A DNA stretch of 64,000 nucleotides from Euglena gracilis (taxonomy: Eukaryota > Euglenida > Euglenophyceae > Euglenales): contig CP154956.1 of the NCBI GenBank assembly GCA_039621445.1, positions 20,239,295 to 20,303,294 on the forward strand. Direction: 5' to 3'. Every line of letters starts with the position of its first letter. The stretch's first letter is position 1. The position numbers and the translations under genes are program-made. Shown one piece after another: positions 21,242-40,124 of this stretch. Under the pieces are notes generated by a model. That model was not told where the DNA came from. It was given only the letters and a program-made list of their open reading frames with translations, and did not search any database.

Positions 21242-22353
21242 GCAATACCATCCTGAGTGTTGAACGTTTGGTGAAACACATATGATACCTCCCCCCCCCT
21301 TGTCTAAGCACCGGAAAAGATGGGTAAGAACCGGGGGGGTGGTGCTTATTTTGCCAAAATATGGGTAAGAACCCGGGGGGTGGTGCTTAGACAAGGGGGA
21401 AAATTTTGAATGCAAAAAAAAATCCGGCGCTTCGCGCCGAAAAGGAAAAATTCCCCTTATTTTGGAGGCCCACTTTTGAACTTACACACATTTGGATGCA
21501 GAAATCAACAATACCTCACCAAATCAGGTCTCAGAAGTTGCAGAAATTTCGAAATTTTTGAGAAATTTCCCTTAAAAATGCACAGAAAATAAACCTCTCC
21601 GTGACGATGACCTTTAAAAAGATGGGTAAGAACCGGGGGGGTGGTGCTTAGACAAGGGTGGTGCTTAGACAAGGGGGGGGGGAGGTACGCTGTTGCGTAA
21701 TGTTTATAGCAACATGCAGTTTGAAAACATCGCACAGGGACAGTCTTCATTTTTTGCTCCGAATTTCCGGAAAACATATTCTGGACTTTCAGTCGACTTT
21801 CAGACACATTTAAAAATGGAGTGCCTGTTTGGTCAAGGCGCAGTCGTGTGAATCAGGCAAATGCCTTCAAATGACACCCCACAGGTGTGCCATTTTCCGG
21901 TGCAGCTAACAAATTGGACTGGACCAAACCTTCTCTATAAAATGTTCTACTCTTCTTCTCTGTAAAATGTTGGTTCCCTCGGAGGGGGTGGTTTCTTCCC
22001 CTTTCTGAAGGCCCAGCCAGGCTTAAAGACAGCTCGCCAAAAAGGGGGGGGGGTGGATGAAGACATTCCATTGGACAAAAATGCAAGGGAGCGAACCATT
22101 TAACAACACCCTCGCAGCCACAGCTGAGGGTTCAGAATGCAAGCTTTGGGGGAAAAAACACACGCCGCCAGCGCACCGCCACACTGGACCGGGCCACCGG
22201 GAGCCGCCCCCTGATCACCCCGGCCTTCCCGCTGGGCAGCCCCCCTCCCTGCGAGGCTGGCGGGGCCGCCGCCGCCTCCTCCTCCTCCCCGGAGCTGTCC
22301 GACTCCAGCAGCCGGCGGCGTTTCGCGCTCGGCCCGTCGAAGACGAACTCCAT
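11972..22353 (-). CDS. Unidentified low-complexity protein, split gene (Gly/Lys then His/Pro/Gln rich)
   Basis: Gene model with a clear first exon (22164-22353), a phase-matched second exon (20931-21117), candidate Pro-rich exons at 13-17 kb and a clear last exon with stop (11972-12376). The N-terminus MEFVFDGPSAKRRR has a basic nuclear-localisation-like cluster followed by an acidic SDSSGEEEE stretch. Next comes a Gly/Lys repeat region (GKGGKGKG type), then Pro-rich segments, then a His/Pro/Gln-rich C-terminal tail ending in a basic RRF. No enzyme fold is visible. The composition resembles nuclear RNA- or chromatin-associated disordered proteins, but this is only an impression. The introns hold a 2.68-kb inverted-repeat element and two copies of an A-rich MITE. 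Confidence 0.6.
12889..13319. mobile_element. A-rich MITE with ATGCAACTT ends, copy 1
   Basis: A G-run followed by ATGCAACTTGGCCCTTCAAA opens the element, and TTATGCAAGTTGCAT followed by a C-run closes it, so the ends are inverted repeats. The interior has three tandem copies (about 80 bases each) of a GGGCAAAATATTTTA..CCAAACATATG..ACCAACTAC unit. A second copy lies at 17871-18011. Confidence 0.7.
13325..13700. repeat. Dispersed C/G-run repeat with GGCGCC hairpin
   Basis: C- and G-runs flank TCGGCGCCTTTGGCGCCGAA (13440-13459), a perfect short hairpin. The same arrangement, including CCCACCCACC and AAATCGCGAAAA, recurs at 53580-53890. Intronic. Confidence 0.65.
13949..14061 (-). CDS. Candidate Pro-rich exon of the low-complexity gene
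   Basis: Bounded by a CCAG acceptor and a GTGGTGGG donor. Reads GPHHSPFPPANGLPPSPRPP, then TAPAVPRPPDPTAHPG. Composition fits the last exon of the same gene; no conserved motif. Confidence 0.45.
14770..14935 (-). CDS. Candidate exon of the low-complexity gene
   Basis: A GC-rich, coding-like island; one minus frame reads ANPYGSGSPPPPSLGGSLVP, then RPDVGHAGRQAPPSRPARG. Edges and frame are uncertain. Confidence 0.35.
15325..15471 (-). CDS. Candidate exon of the low-complexity gene
   Basis: Follows a TTGACACAG acceptor. Reads NAHVGGTHGRRGPTPHHPPP, then HGGSTPPHSHQSAAGD. His/Pro content matches the tail exon, but the 3' edge is unknown. Confidence 0.35.
15930..17620 (-). other. Interval with further possible Pro-rich exons and dispersed repeats
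   Basis: GC-rich islands at 15945-16090, 16655-16870 and 17440-17620 look coding-like on the minus strand (the last can read GGKGGKGGKG in one frame, echoing the Gly/Lys exon at 20931), but frame and splice sites cannot be fixed. Between them lie C/G-run repeats with GGCGCTTCG-type hairpins near 15815, 16225 and 16940. Confidence 0.35.
17871..18011. mobile_element. A-rich MITE with ATGCAACTT ends, copy 2
   Basis: Short 141-base copy of the 12889-13319 element: G-run, ATATGCAACTTGGCCCTTCA, A-rich centre, ACCTGATTATGCAA, then AATTATGCAAGTTGCATAT and a C-run. Both copies lie in introns of the same gene. Confidence 0.75.
18198..20875. mobile_element. 2.68-kb element with terminal inverted repeats and 5-bp target duplication
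   Basis: The left end CTTAGGCGGCGCGAATTGCC (18198-18217) is matched by its reverse complement at 20856-20875, and both are flanked by CCAAT (18193-18197 and 20876-20880), the expected target duplication. Inside, a palindromic motif GCGG(4-5 bases)CCGC, for example ACGCGGATAACCGCGTA near 18604, is repeated about 14 times near both ends and almost nowhere else in the window. No transposase-like reading frame is visible, so it looks non-autonomous. It begins 55 bases inside an intron after the donor at 20930. Confidence 0.85.
20931..21117 (-). CDS. Gly/Lys-rich exon 2 of the low-complexity gene
   Basis: An AG acceptor (GTCGCCGAAAG) and a GTGCCCG donor bound a frame reading GGAKGKGRQGGKGEVGKGKG, then GGKGKGGKGKGWGTGKGGKG and LAAADGAPP. 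The phase agrees with exon 1. The overlapping frames give Arg/Gly- or Glu/Gly-rich text, so the repeat GGGAAG itself could mislead; phase and the neighbouring exon support this frame. Confidence 0.5.
21175..21242. repeat. CA microsatellite
   Basis: CA and CGCG repeats in the first intron (21118-22163) of the low-complexity gene. Confidence 0.9.
21285..21688. mobile_element. Inverted-repeat element, CTTGTCTAAGCACC family, copy 1
   Basis: Begins ATACCTCCCCCCCC then TTGTCTAAGCACCGG and ends GGTGCTTAGACAAGG then GGGGAGGTAC. Internal copies of GATGGGTAAGAACC and GGTGCTTAGACAAGG form additional arms, and a GGCGCTTCGCGCC hairpin lies at 21423-21435. Related, diverged copies occur at 28310-28650, 38635-38967 and 53422-54028. 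Confidence 0.65.
22164..22353 (-). CDS. First exon of the low-complexity gene
   Basis: ATG at 22351-22353 starts MEFVFDGPSAKRRRLLES, then DSSGEEEEAAAAPPASQGG and GVIRGRLPVARSSVAVRWRR, ending at a GTGTGTTT donor. Balanced composition, a KRRR cluster and an acidic run make this a convincing coding exon. Confidence 0.75.
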
Positions 22354-22377
22354 CGCAGCCGGGGCCCCACCCCGTGG

Positions 22378-22379
22378 CT
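22378..22379 (-). promoter_or_regulatory. Putative spliced-leader acceptor of the low-complexity gene
   Basis: GGGACTCTCAG on the minus strand ends here, 24 bases before the ATG. Pattern-based inference. Confidence 0.35.
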
Positions 22380-22896
22380 GAGAGTCCCTTGGGCGGTGCC
22401 TCGGAAGTGGTTGCGCTCGGGGGTTCAAGACCCGGCGAGGCACTTCCGGCCGCCACCGTCACAAACTTTAATGACACAGTGCCGGGCTAATTCATTTGTT
22501 CAGCGACGTTTAAACCCCTGAACATAAACCCCAAAGTATGTCCTCCCAAATGTAAACCCAACCCGGGGGGATTTGGTTTAAAAAAACAAAAACAACAAAC
22601 CAACAAAGGAACCACAACAAAAACACACGGAAAAAAAAAAGGGTAGCAAATAAATAAATATAAGCGCGGCATAAATTGCGCAATCTTTGGCCCCCCAAAA
22701 ATGTTTTCAGGCTGGAGTTTCGCTGGACATTTGGGAAATTTGAGCATAAACACTGCAAAGACATACTGGAAACAAATGCAATATTGGCCCTTGGAGTTTG
22801 ATGACTCTGCCCAAAGATAAACCCACCTCCTAAATAAAGAACTCCTCGAGTGCCTTGACCCCTCCCAAAAAATCTGGTAATTCACATTTAGGGGGT
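22380..22896. other. Intergenic region
   Basis: About 500 bases between the leader acceptor of one gene and the stop codon of the next. AT-richer than the exons; no further element or gene recognised. Confidence 0.5.
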
Positions 22897-23019
22897 TCAC
22901 ACGCGACAATCCTCAACGCAAACACGTGTGCATAGCAATGGGATGGCCGGATCCCCCGCTTCCTCATTTGCCGCCGTCTCCAAATCCTCCTCCAAGTCCT
23001 CTGCGCCGGCATCCTCCTC
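22897..23019 (-). CDS. Last exon, acidic tail
   Basis: After ACCTGCAG the frame reads EEDAGAEDLEEDLETAANEE, then AGDPAIPLLCTRVCVEDCRV and TGA at 22897-22899. Forty codons plus stop, in phase 0 with the preceding exon. Confidence 0.7.
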   Translation of the reverse strand, partial: EEDAGAEDLEEDLETAANEEAGDPAIPLLCTRVCVEDCRV

Positions 23020-26000
23020 CTGCAGGTGCCGAGCTCACTTGGCTGCGTTGGCTCGGCAAATACTATCCGCAGCATTCCAGGGCCTCTTGCGGGGGGGGGG
23101 GTCCCTCCTGTTCGTGGAGGGACCACCATTTCATTTGTAATTATTGGCAATTATCCGTCGTTATTCCTGATGCCAAAAAAAAATCGCCAGCTCTTGCGCC
23201 AAACGATGTCGCAATGAGATGGTGGCCGACGAACCGATTGCAAATGCACAGAATTGTAAGCATTATAGCCATGCCCCCATCTTTCCTCCTGGATTCCGCT
23301 GTCCAAACAAACACCGCTTGGACTTGACATGTGGCTCATCACAACAGTGGGAAACAAACGACGACGAGGTCTGCCTGCCTCCGTGGATTCCCGGGTGGCA
23401 GTCACGCCATTCCCGGGGGCTGGCTGGCCACTGCTAGACCCTGGAAAAAAATGGACTCCCCCCCCCCTCCGGGGAAGGGGGGGGGCTGGAAAAAACTTTC
23501 CTCCGCTGTGCTCCGAGGTGTGAATGAGATTTTGATGGAGTTCTTTTTGGCTGAATTTGATCTAAAAAAAAACTTCCAAAAAAACTTCGGCGCTTCGCGC
23601 CGGTCACTGGGGAAAAATTCACTAATTAGTCCTGCTAACGGACCCCCCCGGGATGTCACTGGGATTTCCACTAGCCAAATTTGGACCAGTTGCAGTAGCC
23701 CCCCCCCCCCTCAAGCAAAAGCCTGGTGGCGGTTCTGGGCGTCCACTCGCCCAAGGTGCCCTTCCTTTCACCCAGCAAGGGCCTGCCTTGCCTGTGTGCG
23801 GCTCTTTGGGGCGCCCACCCGTTCATCGGAAGCGGGGCAAAGGCACGCACCAGCCACCCCAGATGAAGGGGTGGGGGGACACACCCCGGCGGCCTCCCTC
23901 CGCAGGCGGCGCTGGCGCTTGCGCTCCGCCTTCCACTCCATCTCCTTTTCGTCGTCCGAGAACGCCTGGGCGTGCTCCGGCGCCTCCGCGTCGTCCAGCC
24001 AGGAGGCGTCGCACCCTGGGGTGGGGGGGGGGACCTGAGCCCATGAGCCGGTGGAAACCTGCGCTGAAACACAGCAGTGACCATTGCGGAGGAAAAGGAA
24101 AAGACAATTGCGAAAAAAAAAATGCAAAAAAATGCAAAAAAAACTGCAAAAAGCAGCTGCACATGCATTTCCAAAATTCCTTAGAAAGCGAAAAGTGCTT
24201 CTCATTTTTGATGGAGAGGACTGAGAAATTTTTCAATTCTTTCCAAAAAAGGAGCACGAAGGACGAAAGCCTGGATCAAAATTTCTCAGAAAGACCACCC
24301 AAAAAAATACCAAAAAATGAAAAAAATACCAAACATAAAAACTACAAAATACCCGAAAACTGCATAGTGTATATTTTCCCCTTCCTGCTTGGGATAATCA
24401 TCAGTTAACACGTTATTAATAATACAATATCAGAAAGATTAAGAGTGCCATCAGTAATGAATTTCAATGCAACGAACCAGCAGAGAAGCAGCCAACCACG
24501 GCGACACAGAGGCCAAGAGAAAATCTTTCTGGCCTGCGGATCTCTTTCCGCACAACGCCATATGCCAGGGCTCGGGCCACCTTTTCCTTCATACACCGAG
24601 ACGTCGTAGATGACCAGCGAGTGCCCCCGGCAGGCCTTTGCCTCGGCCCCCCGGGCCCAGGGGGGGAGGGGATTGGCCGCCGCCCAAAATGGCCACCGGC
24701 GGGACCCCATTCAGGCCCAACCCAGTGGCAGGGAGATATTCCAGTCGGCCGAAAATTTTATTCCGGGGTTTTATTCCGGTTTATTCCGGGCTATTCCGGT
24801 TTATTCCGGAATTTATTCCGTTTTATTCCGGTCAATTTCTGTCTGAATGGACTTTGAATTTTTTTGAAATACAATTGCTTAGGTGGCACATCTCGCACTT
24901 ATGCTTTTTTATTTGTTGATGTGCACACATGCACACATCGACATTTTTTTGGACGAAAAAATGACAAGATATGACCGCAAAAACCTAAAAATGCAGGCGG
25001 GATGTTGTGTGGTGCCCCAGGACGCGGAGATGGAAGCAGGGACTTTGGCAAATAGGGTGCCCAAGAGTAGGTGTCACCACAGTATATGGTATACACAACA
25101 CCACTTAGGCGACCAAGTTTGCATTTAAACTTTTTTAATGTTGATTTGTGCATCTGCAAATCCACAAAAATTCACTTTGGCTCTGTGGCTCCGGGGGGCT
25201 TGAAAACACAGTGAGAAGAGAGTGCCAAAAATGAGCGAAGTTCTGTTTTTGGCGGTGTGACCCCTGGGACTTTGGCAAAAAAAATGGTGTTTTTGGGGGG
25301 TCCGGAAATGGGCTCTGCACGTCGTAACCCCTGGGTGCTCCCCGGGAGTGAAAAAAAATCCACGAAAAAGCGGCACAGGAACGGGACCTTTGCTGCCCTT
25401 GTTGCTCTTTTTGGCTGTTTCCCCGGGTGGACCCGAGCTGCCGGCAGTGTGCATCCTGGGTGTTTGCCGCACTGATTTGCTTGCGGCGCGTCGGTGTGCA
25501 GTTTTTGAGTTGTTTGTTAAAGCGCGGGGAGGAAGGCCCGGCTTGAAGCAACACCCTGAAACTTGACTGTGTGAGATAGTGCCACGGAGCCTCAAACGGC
25601 ATTGCATTTGCACATTTCGTCTAATTCACCACTCCTTCCAGCCTTCGGAAGATCTTACCTTCTTCATTGGTGGTCCACCCTCTTCATCCGATCCATCTAA
25701 CATGGGACTGACTGCCATCATTGCCTTTGGGTCTTGCAAAATTTGCATGCCATTGACTGACACTTTTATTCCGGTTATTCCCGTTTTCGCTATTCCGGTT
25801 TATTCCGGTTTATTCCGGACCGGAATATCCCCCTGCCCCTGTCCAACCCCATTCCCGGGGGCCAGGGTTGCCTTCAGGAAGACCCTGTTTCTTTGGGGAG
25901 AACCCACTGGCTGAAGAGACAAAGACTTGGCTTCTGGGTGCCCCCCCCACCCCCTGGAGGGAGAAGAGCAGCAGGCATACCATAGGCCCATCTGGAGGAG

Positions 26001-26700
26001 TCCGCACGCCCCCCCCCCCGGCAGGACTCCAGACTACTGAGGCAAAGCGCCTGGCCCCGGGACGGCCCACAGGGGCTGCCCGACGGCCAGCCGGGGGACG
26101 TGCTCCGCGGGCACCACCATCGCGTAGCACCCCCAGCCCCCAGCCCCGCTCCACCGGAAGGGAAACAAACAAAACCCAAGGCTTGGGTGAGGGAATGTGA
26201 AAAGCCAAAAAAAAGCAGCACTTGCCCCAAACACCCCCCCCCCAAAGGGAAATCCTCAACCTGTGAAAGCTGAGCAGGACGGCCTCGTCCATTTGGTGAT
26301 CAGGAATGCGGAAATGCTTTTCACTGAAATGAGTGGAAGAGCATCACCCGTAATAACACCTGTAATAACACTCCAGTGTCACTACGGGCGGTATTACAAT
26401 GCTTTTACAGGAGTTATCGCAGGTGTTGTTACGGGTGTTGCCACGGGTGTTGTCGTCACCTTGCAATCACACCCATGATAACACCCGTATTAACACCCAT
26501 AATAACGTAGGGTTCTGGGGTCGTCCACTGTTGCCCGTGTGACCGTAGGGGCCCAGCATGCCCAACTTTTTCCCAATCCCTGCTGCCCGAGATCCTCGCT
26601 GCTGGATCCTCACAAAGACCTGCCAGGACTCCGATTCGCAGGACCGGAAATGGACCGGCACAGACAGCAACGAGGCCCCGCCCCGTCCCGACCTTCGTTC
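22897..26700 (-). CDS. Unidentified protein with charged C-terminus, split gene (5' end not found)
   Basis: Five exons can be joined in phase: 26510-26700, 26057-26140, 24581-24652, 23885-24015 and 22897-23019. The protein has a globular-looking middle (SWQVFVRIQQRG, GPYGHTGNSGR, CYAMVVPAEHVPRLAVGQPL, GHSLVIYDVSVYEGKG), then an Asp/Glu-rich and Lys/Arg-rich helix (SDDEKEMEWKAERKRQRRL), then an acidic tail. I do not recognise the family. The C-terminal half resembles nuclear or nucleolar adaptor proteins in charge pattern only. Two introns are ordinary GT-AG, two follow the nonconventional CAG/CTG rule. The start lies somewhere between 26700 and 28675. Confidence 0.6.
23885..24015 (-). CDS. 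Exon with charged helix
   Basis: Acceptor CCACCCCAG, donor GTGTGTCC. Reads CDASWLDDAEAPEHAQAFSD, then DEKEMEWKAERKRQRRLRRE. Phases match both neighbours exactly. Confidence 0.75.
24581..24652 (-). CDS. Exon GHSLVIYDVSVYEG
   Basis: Reads GAEAKACRGHSLVIYDVSVY then EGK and an AAAAG/GTGGCC donor. The 5' edge follows the nonconventional rule (CTG at 24658-24660) and matches the phase of the exon at 26057. Confidence 0.65.
24728..25836. mobile_element. Inverted-repeat element, TTTATTCCGG family
   Basis: Left end GCAGGGAGATATTCCAGTCG and right end reading CCGGAATATCCCCCTGC are inverted repeats. Each end carries a tandem run of TTTATTCCGG units (24760-24835 and 25768-25820), again in inverted relation as a whole. 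No coding capacity. It lies inside the 24653-26056 intron. Confidence 0.6.
26057..26140 (-). CDS. Exon CYAMVVPAEHVPRL
   Basis: Reads WGCYAMVVPAEHVPRLAVGQ, then PLWAVPG. The 3' edge has CAG at +4 (26051-26053) and is phase-perfect with 24652. The 5' edge is set by a CTGGGG pairing with CCCCAG at the upstream exon and could be earlier. Confidence 0.6.
26340..26515. mobile_element. Small inverted-repeat element, AATAACACC family
   Basis: ACCCGTAATAACACC and ACCTGTAATAACAC at the left are mirrored by AACACCCGTATTAACACCC and GGTGTT units at the centre and right. About 175 bases, without coding capacity, in an intron. Confidence 0.5.
26510..26700 (-). CDS. Exon SWQVFVRIQQRG (edges approximate)
   Basis: One minus frame reads SVPVHFRSCESESWQVFVRI, then QQRGSRAAGIGKKLGMLGPY and GHTGNSGR. 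Using CAG at +4 before the last Pro-Gln codons makes it phase 0 with 26140. A rival frame (GLVAVCAGPFPVLRIGVLAG) is hydrophobic and could instead be a lost end of the CAAX protease; I prefer the first. Confidence 0.4.
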
Positions 26701-26747
26701 GGAGGGACGAGAAACAGCACAGCCGCCTGGCCAAGAACGGCCTCCCT

Positions 26748-26981
26748 AACCCCCCCCCCCCAACAACCTGGCAGGGCCCTTGCTCCTGGCAGTGGCCGAT
26801 ATAATAACTTGGCGGGGGGGAGGGGCAAAAAAAGATGGTTCCAGTCTCTTGGCACCCCACTTGTTAAGGCAAAATTCCTTTGGCACGCTGAAAAAAGGGC
26901 CCAACTAACCTGGCGGGGGGTCAGGGCCAAAAGTTGGTTCCAATTCCCTGGCACCCCGCCGGGTTATTTGGGGGGGGGGTT
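26748..26981. mobile_element. MITE pair, CCCAATAACCTGG family, copy 1
   Basis: C-run, CAACAACCTGGCAGGGCCCT at the left; GGGTTATTTGG then a G-run at the right, giving inverted ends. Internal blocks TTGCTCCTGGCAG, GGGGCAAAAAAAGATGGTTC and GGCAAAATTCCTT are shared with the copy at 39551-39777, about 13 kb away. Confidence 0.75.
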
Positions 26982-28145
26982 GACGTCTCCGGCCGGGGCC
27001 TGCCCAGGGGGCCTCCACCTTGGAGGGAGACTCTTTGAGGAACTAGATTCCACATTTCCCCCTGGTTTGCTTTGGTGCTAAGTAAGTCGGCCGACAGGCA
27101 ATGAGAATGAGAGAGTCAGGGGACGTACATTTCCATACACTGGCTTGATTGTGGTTTCATGATTGTTGACACCAAACAGAAGAAAATGGCGGTAAGTTTT
27201 AAGGAGCAACAACAGATAAATGTGGAAACTATGCATTTGAGGAAATTAGGAACTGCCAAACCAGGCCTGGAGTCTTTGACTCTTTGACTCAGAGAAAATT
27301 TTTGGACAGGTTAACCTTGGAAGATCGTTACATGTTTCATAAGGAAGACGTGTTTGTAGAGGGCAAAAGAAATCCATGCATTTTAGGGTCAAAACATTCA
27401 CAGAAGCAGTGGAGCTGGCGGGGGGGGGGGCACTGCTGTGTGGGGGGCGGCCGGTGTGTACAATGAGTGTGCACACACCACCATATGAGCTGGCAAAGGC
27501 TTGGGGGCTGGGGTTGGGGATGACCCACCAACTGGTCAGGTGCGGTGCCTCACTACTTACAGCCCCCACTGTAGGTTTCTGAAAACTTGCCCAACTGTGG
27601 GGCGGCCAGGCTTTGCTTTAAGACCTGGGGGGTCCACTAGCTAGCCAGTTTACCAGCCACTAGAAAAAATCCACTACCTAGACCCCTCCACCGCAGGGAA
27701 GTCCCGGGGTCCCCCCTCCTGACCGGAAAGCGATTTCCTGCGGCGCTGCTTGCCGAGGTGGAAATGGTATTTTTAATGGGTGTTTTGTGTGATTTTGTCC
27801 AAAAAACTTCAAAAAATGCCAAAAATGGGCATTTAATTGCAAGTTTTTTTTCCGGGAACAAAAAGGCGTTTCAGGCCAGTTACCGGGAAGAAATATCCAG
27901 CTAGCTAGCTTCCTTGCTGGCCCTGCTTGCGGACCCCCCCCCCCACCAGTCCCCTTGCGGGTCCACTAGTATTCCATAGGCCAATTTTCATAGCCCCCCC
28001 CCCCCCCGGGGGGTACCAAACCCTTAGGAAGCCTGGTGGGGGCCGACCACCAGCAAAGCCAAGAATCCTAATCTGGATAAAAGAAACCCAACCAGACCTT
28101 TTCAAAATACACCCCTTCCCCCTTGGGGACCCCCCCGGGGGTGAG

Positions 28146-28212
28146 GGGGTGTGCCCCCACCCACCGCGCCCGGCACAGCCTGTGCCGGGCGCGGTGGGTG
28201 GGGGCACACCCC
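28146..28212. repeat. Perfect 31-bp hairpin
   Basis: Arms 28146-28176 and 28182-28212 are exact reverse complements around a five-base loop (AGCCT). The centre reads GCCCGGCACAGCCTGTGCCG. The flanks (GGGACCCCCCC and GGGGGGGACACC) extend the symmetry loosely. Confidence 0.9.
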
Positions 28213-28309
28213 CAGGGGGGGACACCCCAAAATTGGGGCATTTCCCATAAAATTCTTGGCGTGGCTTCCGGCCCAGACTACCCCCCTCCCACCCCGGGAG
28301 GTCTTCCGA

Positions 28310-28650
28310 GTTACTCCCCCCCCCCGTCTAAGAACCGGAAAAGACGGGTAAGAACCTGGGGGGGGGGGAGGGGTGCTTGGGCAAGGCATAAAAATGCGAC
28401 TAAAAAAATCTGGTTCTTCGCGCCAAAAAAAATCACCTTATTTTGATGGCCCACTGTTGTGCGTACAGGCATTTGGATGCAAAAATCAACAATACCCCAC
28501 CAAATTAGGCTTCACAGGTTTCTAAAACCTCGAAATTCTTCGAGAATTTTTTCTTGAAAACGCGCACAAAAATTAGCCTCCTTGAGAAGAGCACCTTTAC
28601 AAAGATGGGAGGGACTTGCACAACGGTGGTGCTTTGACAAAGGGGGGCAA
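28310..28650. mobile_element. Diverged CTTGTCTAAGCACC-family element, copy 2
   Basis: Has a C-run then CGTCTAAGAACCGGAAAAGA and GGTAAGAACC at the left, a TTCTTCGCGCC half-hairpin, AATCAACAATACC shared with copy 1, and GGTGGTGCTTTGACAAAGGG at the right. Orientation and order match copy 1 at 21285-21688. Confidence 0.55.
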
Positions 28651-28674
28651 ACAGAAGCCTGTCCCCAGCTCAGG

Positions 28675-34344
<5,670 letters not shown>

Positions 34345-34382
34345 GGGGCCAAACGGCAGGCCGCGGGGGCACAGCGCCAGCG

Positions 34383-34384
34383 CT
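34383..34384 (-). promoter_or_regulatory. Putative spliced-leader acceptor of RCE1
   Basis: CCCACCGCTCCGGCAG on the minus strand, preceded by a long C-run, 38 bases before the ATG. Confidence 0.4.
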
Positions 34385-35821
34385 GCCGGAGCGGTGGGGG
34401 GGGGGGGGAGATGGGTCGGGAGGGGGGTTCTTTCCAGCCAGCGACGCAGGGGGAGCCCGAGCGGGCGGCTGAATGTGCGTCAGAGAGCCGATTGGACACC
34501 GGCCAAAGGAGTTGGCGGTTCGCAGCGAGAGGACTGCGCCGGATGTCTTCGATCATAAAATGTCAGTTGCCGGCATCTGAGGCCGAAGCTTTGAAATGAC
34601 CGGAACAATCTGAGGCAATGAACAGGGGACCTAAATGTTGCATCGTGCGCCGTGTGACCGATCCGCCGAACAAAGCCCAAAGCCAGAATTTGCATCATTG
34701 GACACAAATACCAAGAGGAGGGCCAAAAAGCCAAAAAAAAATTTCAATGATTCAACAAGACACATCACATAAATATGGGGACGGGTTGATGAGTTTGAAA
34801 AATTTCCTTTGTGGTCCCATTAATGAAGAGCCCATTTATAAAAAAACGTGGCCCAAACTTTCCAACGATTGAAAGAAATCATATAACCCCCCCCCATTTA
34901 AACCGACCCGTCGGTTTAGGACTTTTGGGTTGGCGGAAATCCTGGAGTGGGTCGGTTTAGACGGGGGGGGGGGGGGTCGGTTTCAGGGGGAGCACATGGC
35001 TGGCCTACGGCTGGCCGATGGCATGACGGAAGCGGGTTGATGTTAGCAAGCAATTTCAATGGGCAAATGCCCGGTTTGGTCGGTCAATTACTAACTTTGA
35101 GTGACAAATGCCTAATTTGGGATGCAAATTCTTAATTTTTGGGGACAAATGCTGACTTTTGGGTGTAATATCCAATTTTTGGTGGCAAACTGCCTGATTT
35201 TGGGTGCAAACTTCACATTTTAGGTGGAAAATGCCTAATTTTGTAATTTTTGGGTGCCAACACCAAATTTTCGGAGGAAAATGCCCAATTTGAGGTGCAA
35301 ACTCCAAAATTTGGACACAAATGCCTAATTTTGGGGGTAAAATCCTAATTTTGGGTCTTCAATACTAATCATTCAATGAGGATGGACGCTCTTTCTGTTG
35401 GCGGTTTCCAATATTTTGTGCATGTTTGTCATCCAATTTGCCATGGGTCGGTTTATTTCTGATTTTGGTTGAAATTCTGCAATGGGTCGGTTTGGAAGGG
35501 TAGGTCGGTTAAAATGGGGGGGGGTTAGGGGTCTTCCATCGCCAGTTTAACATAAATGATATTTTTGTCCTTGCGGAACAACTCACGTGAAAACCACTTT
35601 CGGCTTCGCGAGGGGCAGTGAAGAGAAATGGAAACCGAAACGGGGCAGGCACAGAACCTCGTAACAACCAGAAACAACACACAACGTTCAAGGAAAGGGA
35701 GAGAGGCAGGGAAAACTATCAGCGGCGCGGCACTGGGCCCAGTCCAGTGGGGGATATGGAAGGGAAGGCGGGCGAGAGGCCGGGGGTTTTCGAGGGCGGC
35801 CCGGGCCGGGGCGGGGCGGGC
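34385..35821. other. Intergenic region RCE1 to DRC12-like gene
   Basis: About 1.4 kb. It contains the 34884-35527 inverted-repeat element; the rest (34385-34880, 35530-35820) shows no exon I can support. Confidence 0.6.
34884..35527. mobile_element. Inverted-repeat element, AACCGACCC family
   Basis: Left end TAACCCCCCCCCATTTAAAC then CGACCC; right end GGTCGGTTAAAATGGGG then GGTTAGGG, an inverted match. GGGTCGGTTT recurs internally (34950, 34976, 35446, 35484). The interior 35080-35360 is built of diverged units of about 40 bases around AATTTTGGGTGCAAA. No coding capacity. Confidence 0.6.
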
Positions 35822-40121
<4,300 letters not shown>

Positions 40122-40122
40122 C

Positions 40123-40124
40123 CT
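40123..40124 (-). promoter_or_regulatory. Putative spliced-leader acceptor of the DRC12-like gene
   Basis: CCTGTCCTCCCCCCAAG on the minus strand, one base before the ATG. Very short leader; pattern-based. Confidence 0.35.

Larger units (their letters stand above)
26982..28674. other. Region between the charged-tail gene and the CAAX protease
   Basis: Should hold the 5' end of the charged-tail gene and perhaps extra protease exons, but none can be supported. A plus-strand frame near 27284-27466 looks protein-like by chance. The interval includes C/G-run repeats, a perfect hairpin (28146-28212) and a diverged CTTGTCTAAGCACC element (28310-28650). Confidence 0.4.

Noticed and set aside
27284-27466. 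Plus-strand frame reading TQRKFLDRLTLEDRYMFH
   Set aside because: It looks protein-like but has no convincing splice sites or neighbours on that strand, and every supported gene is on the minus strand.
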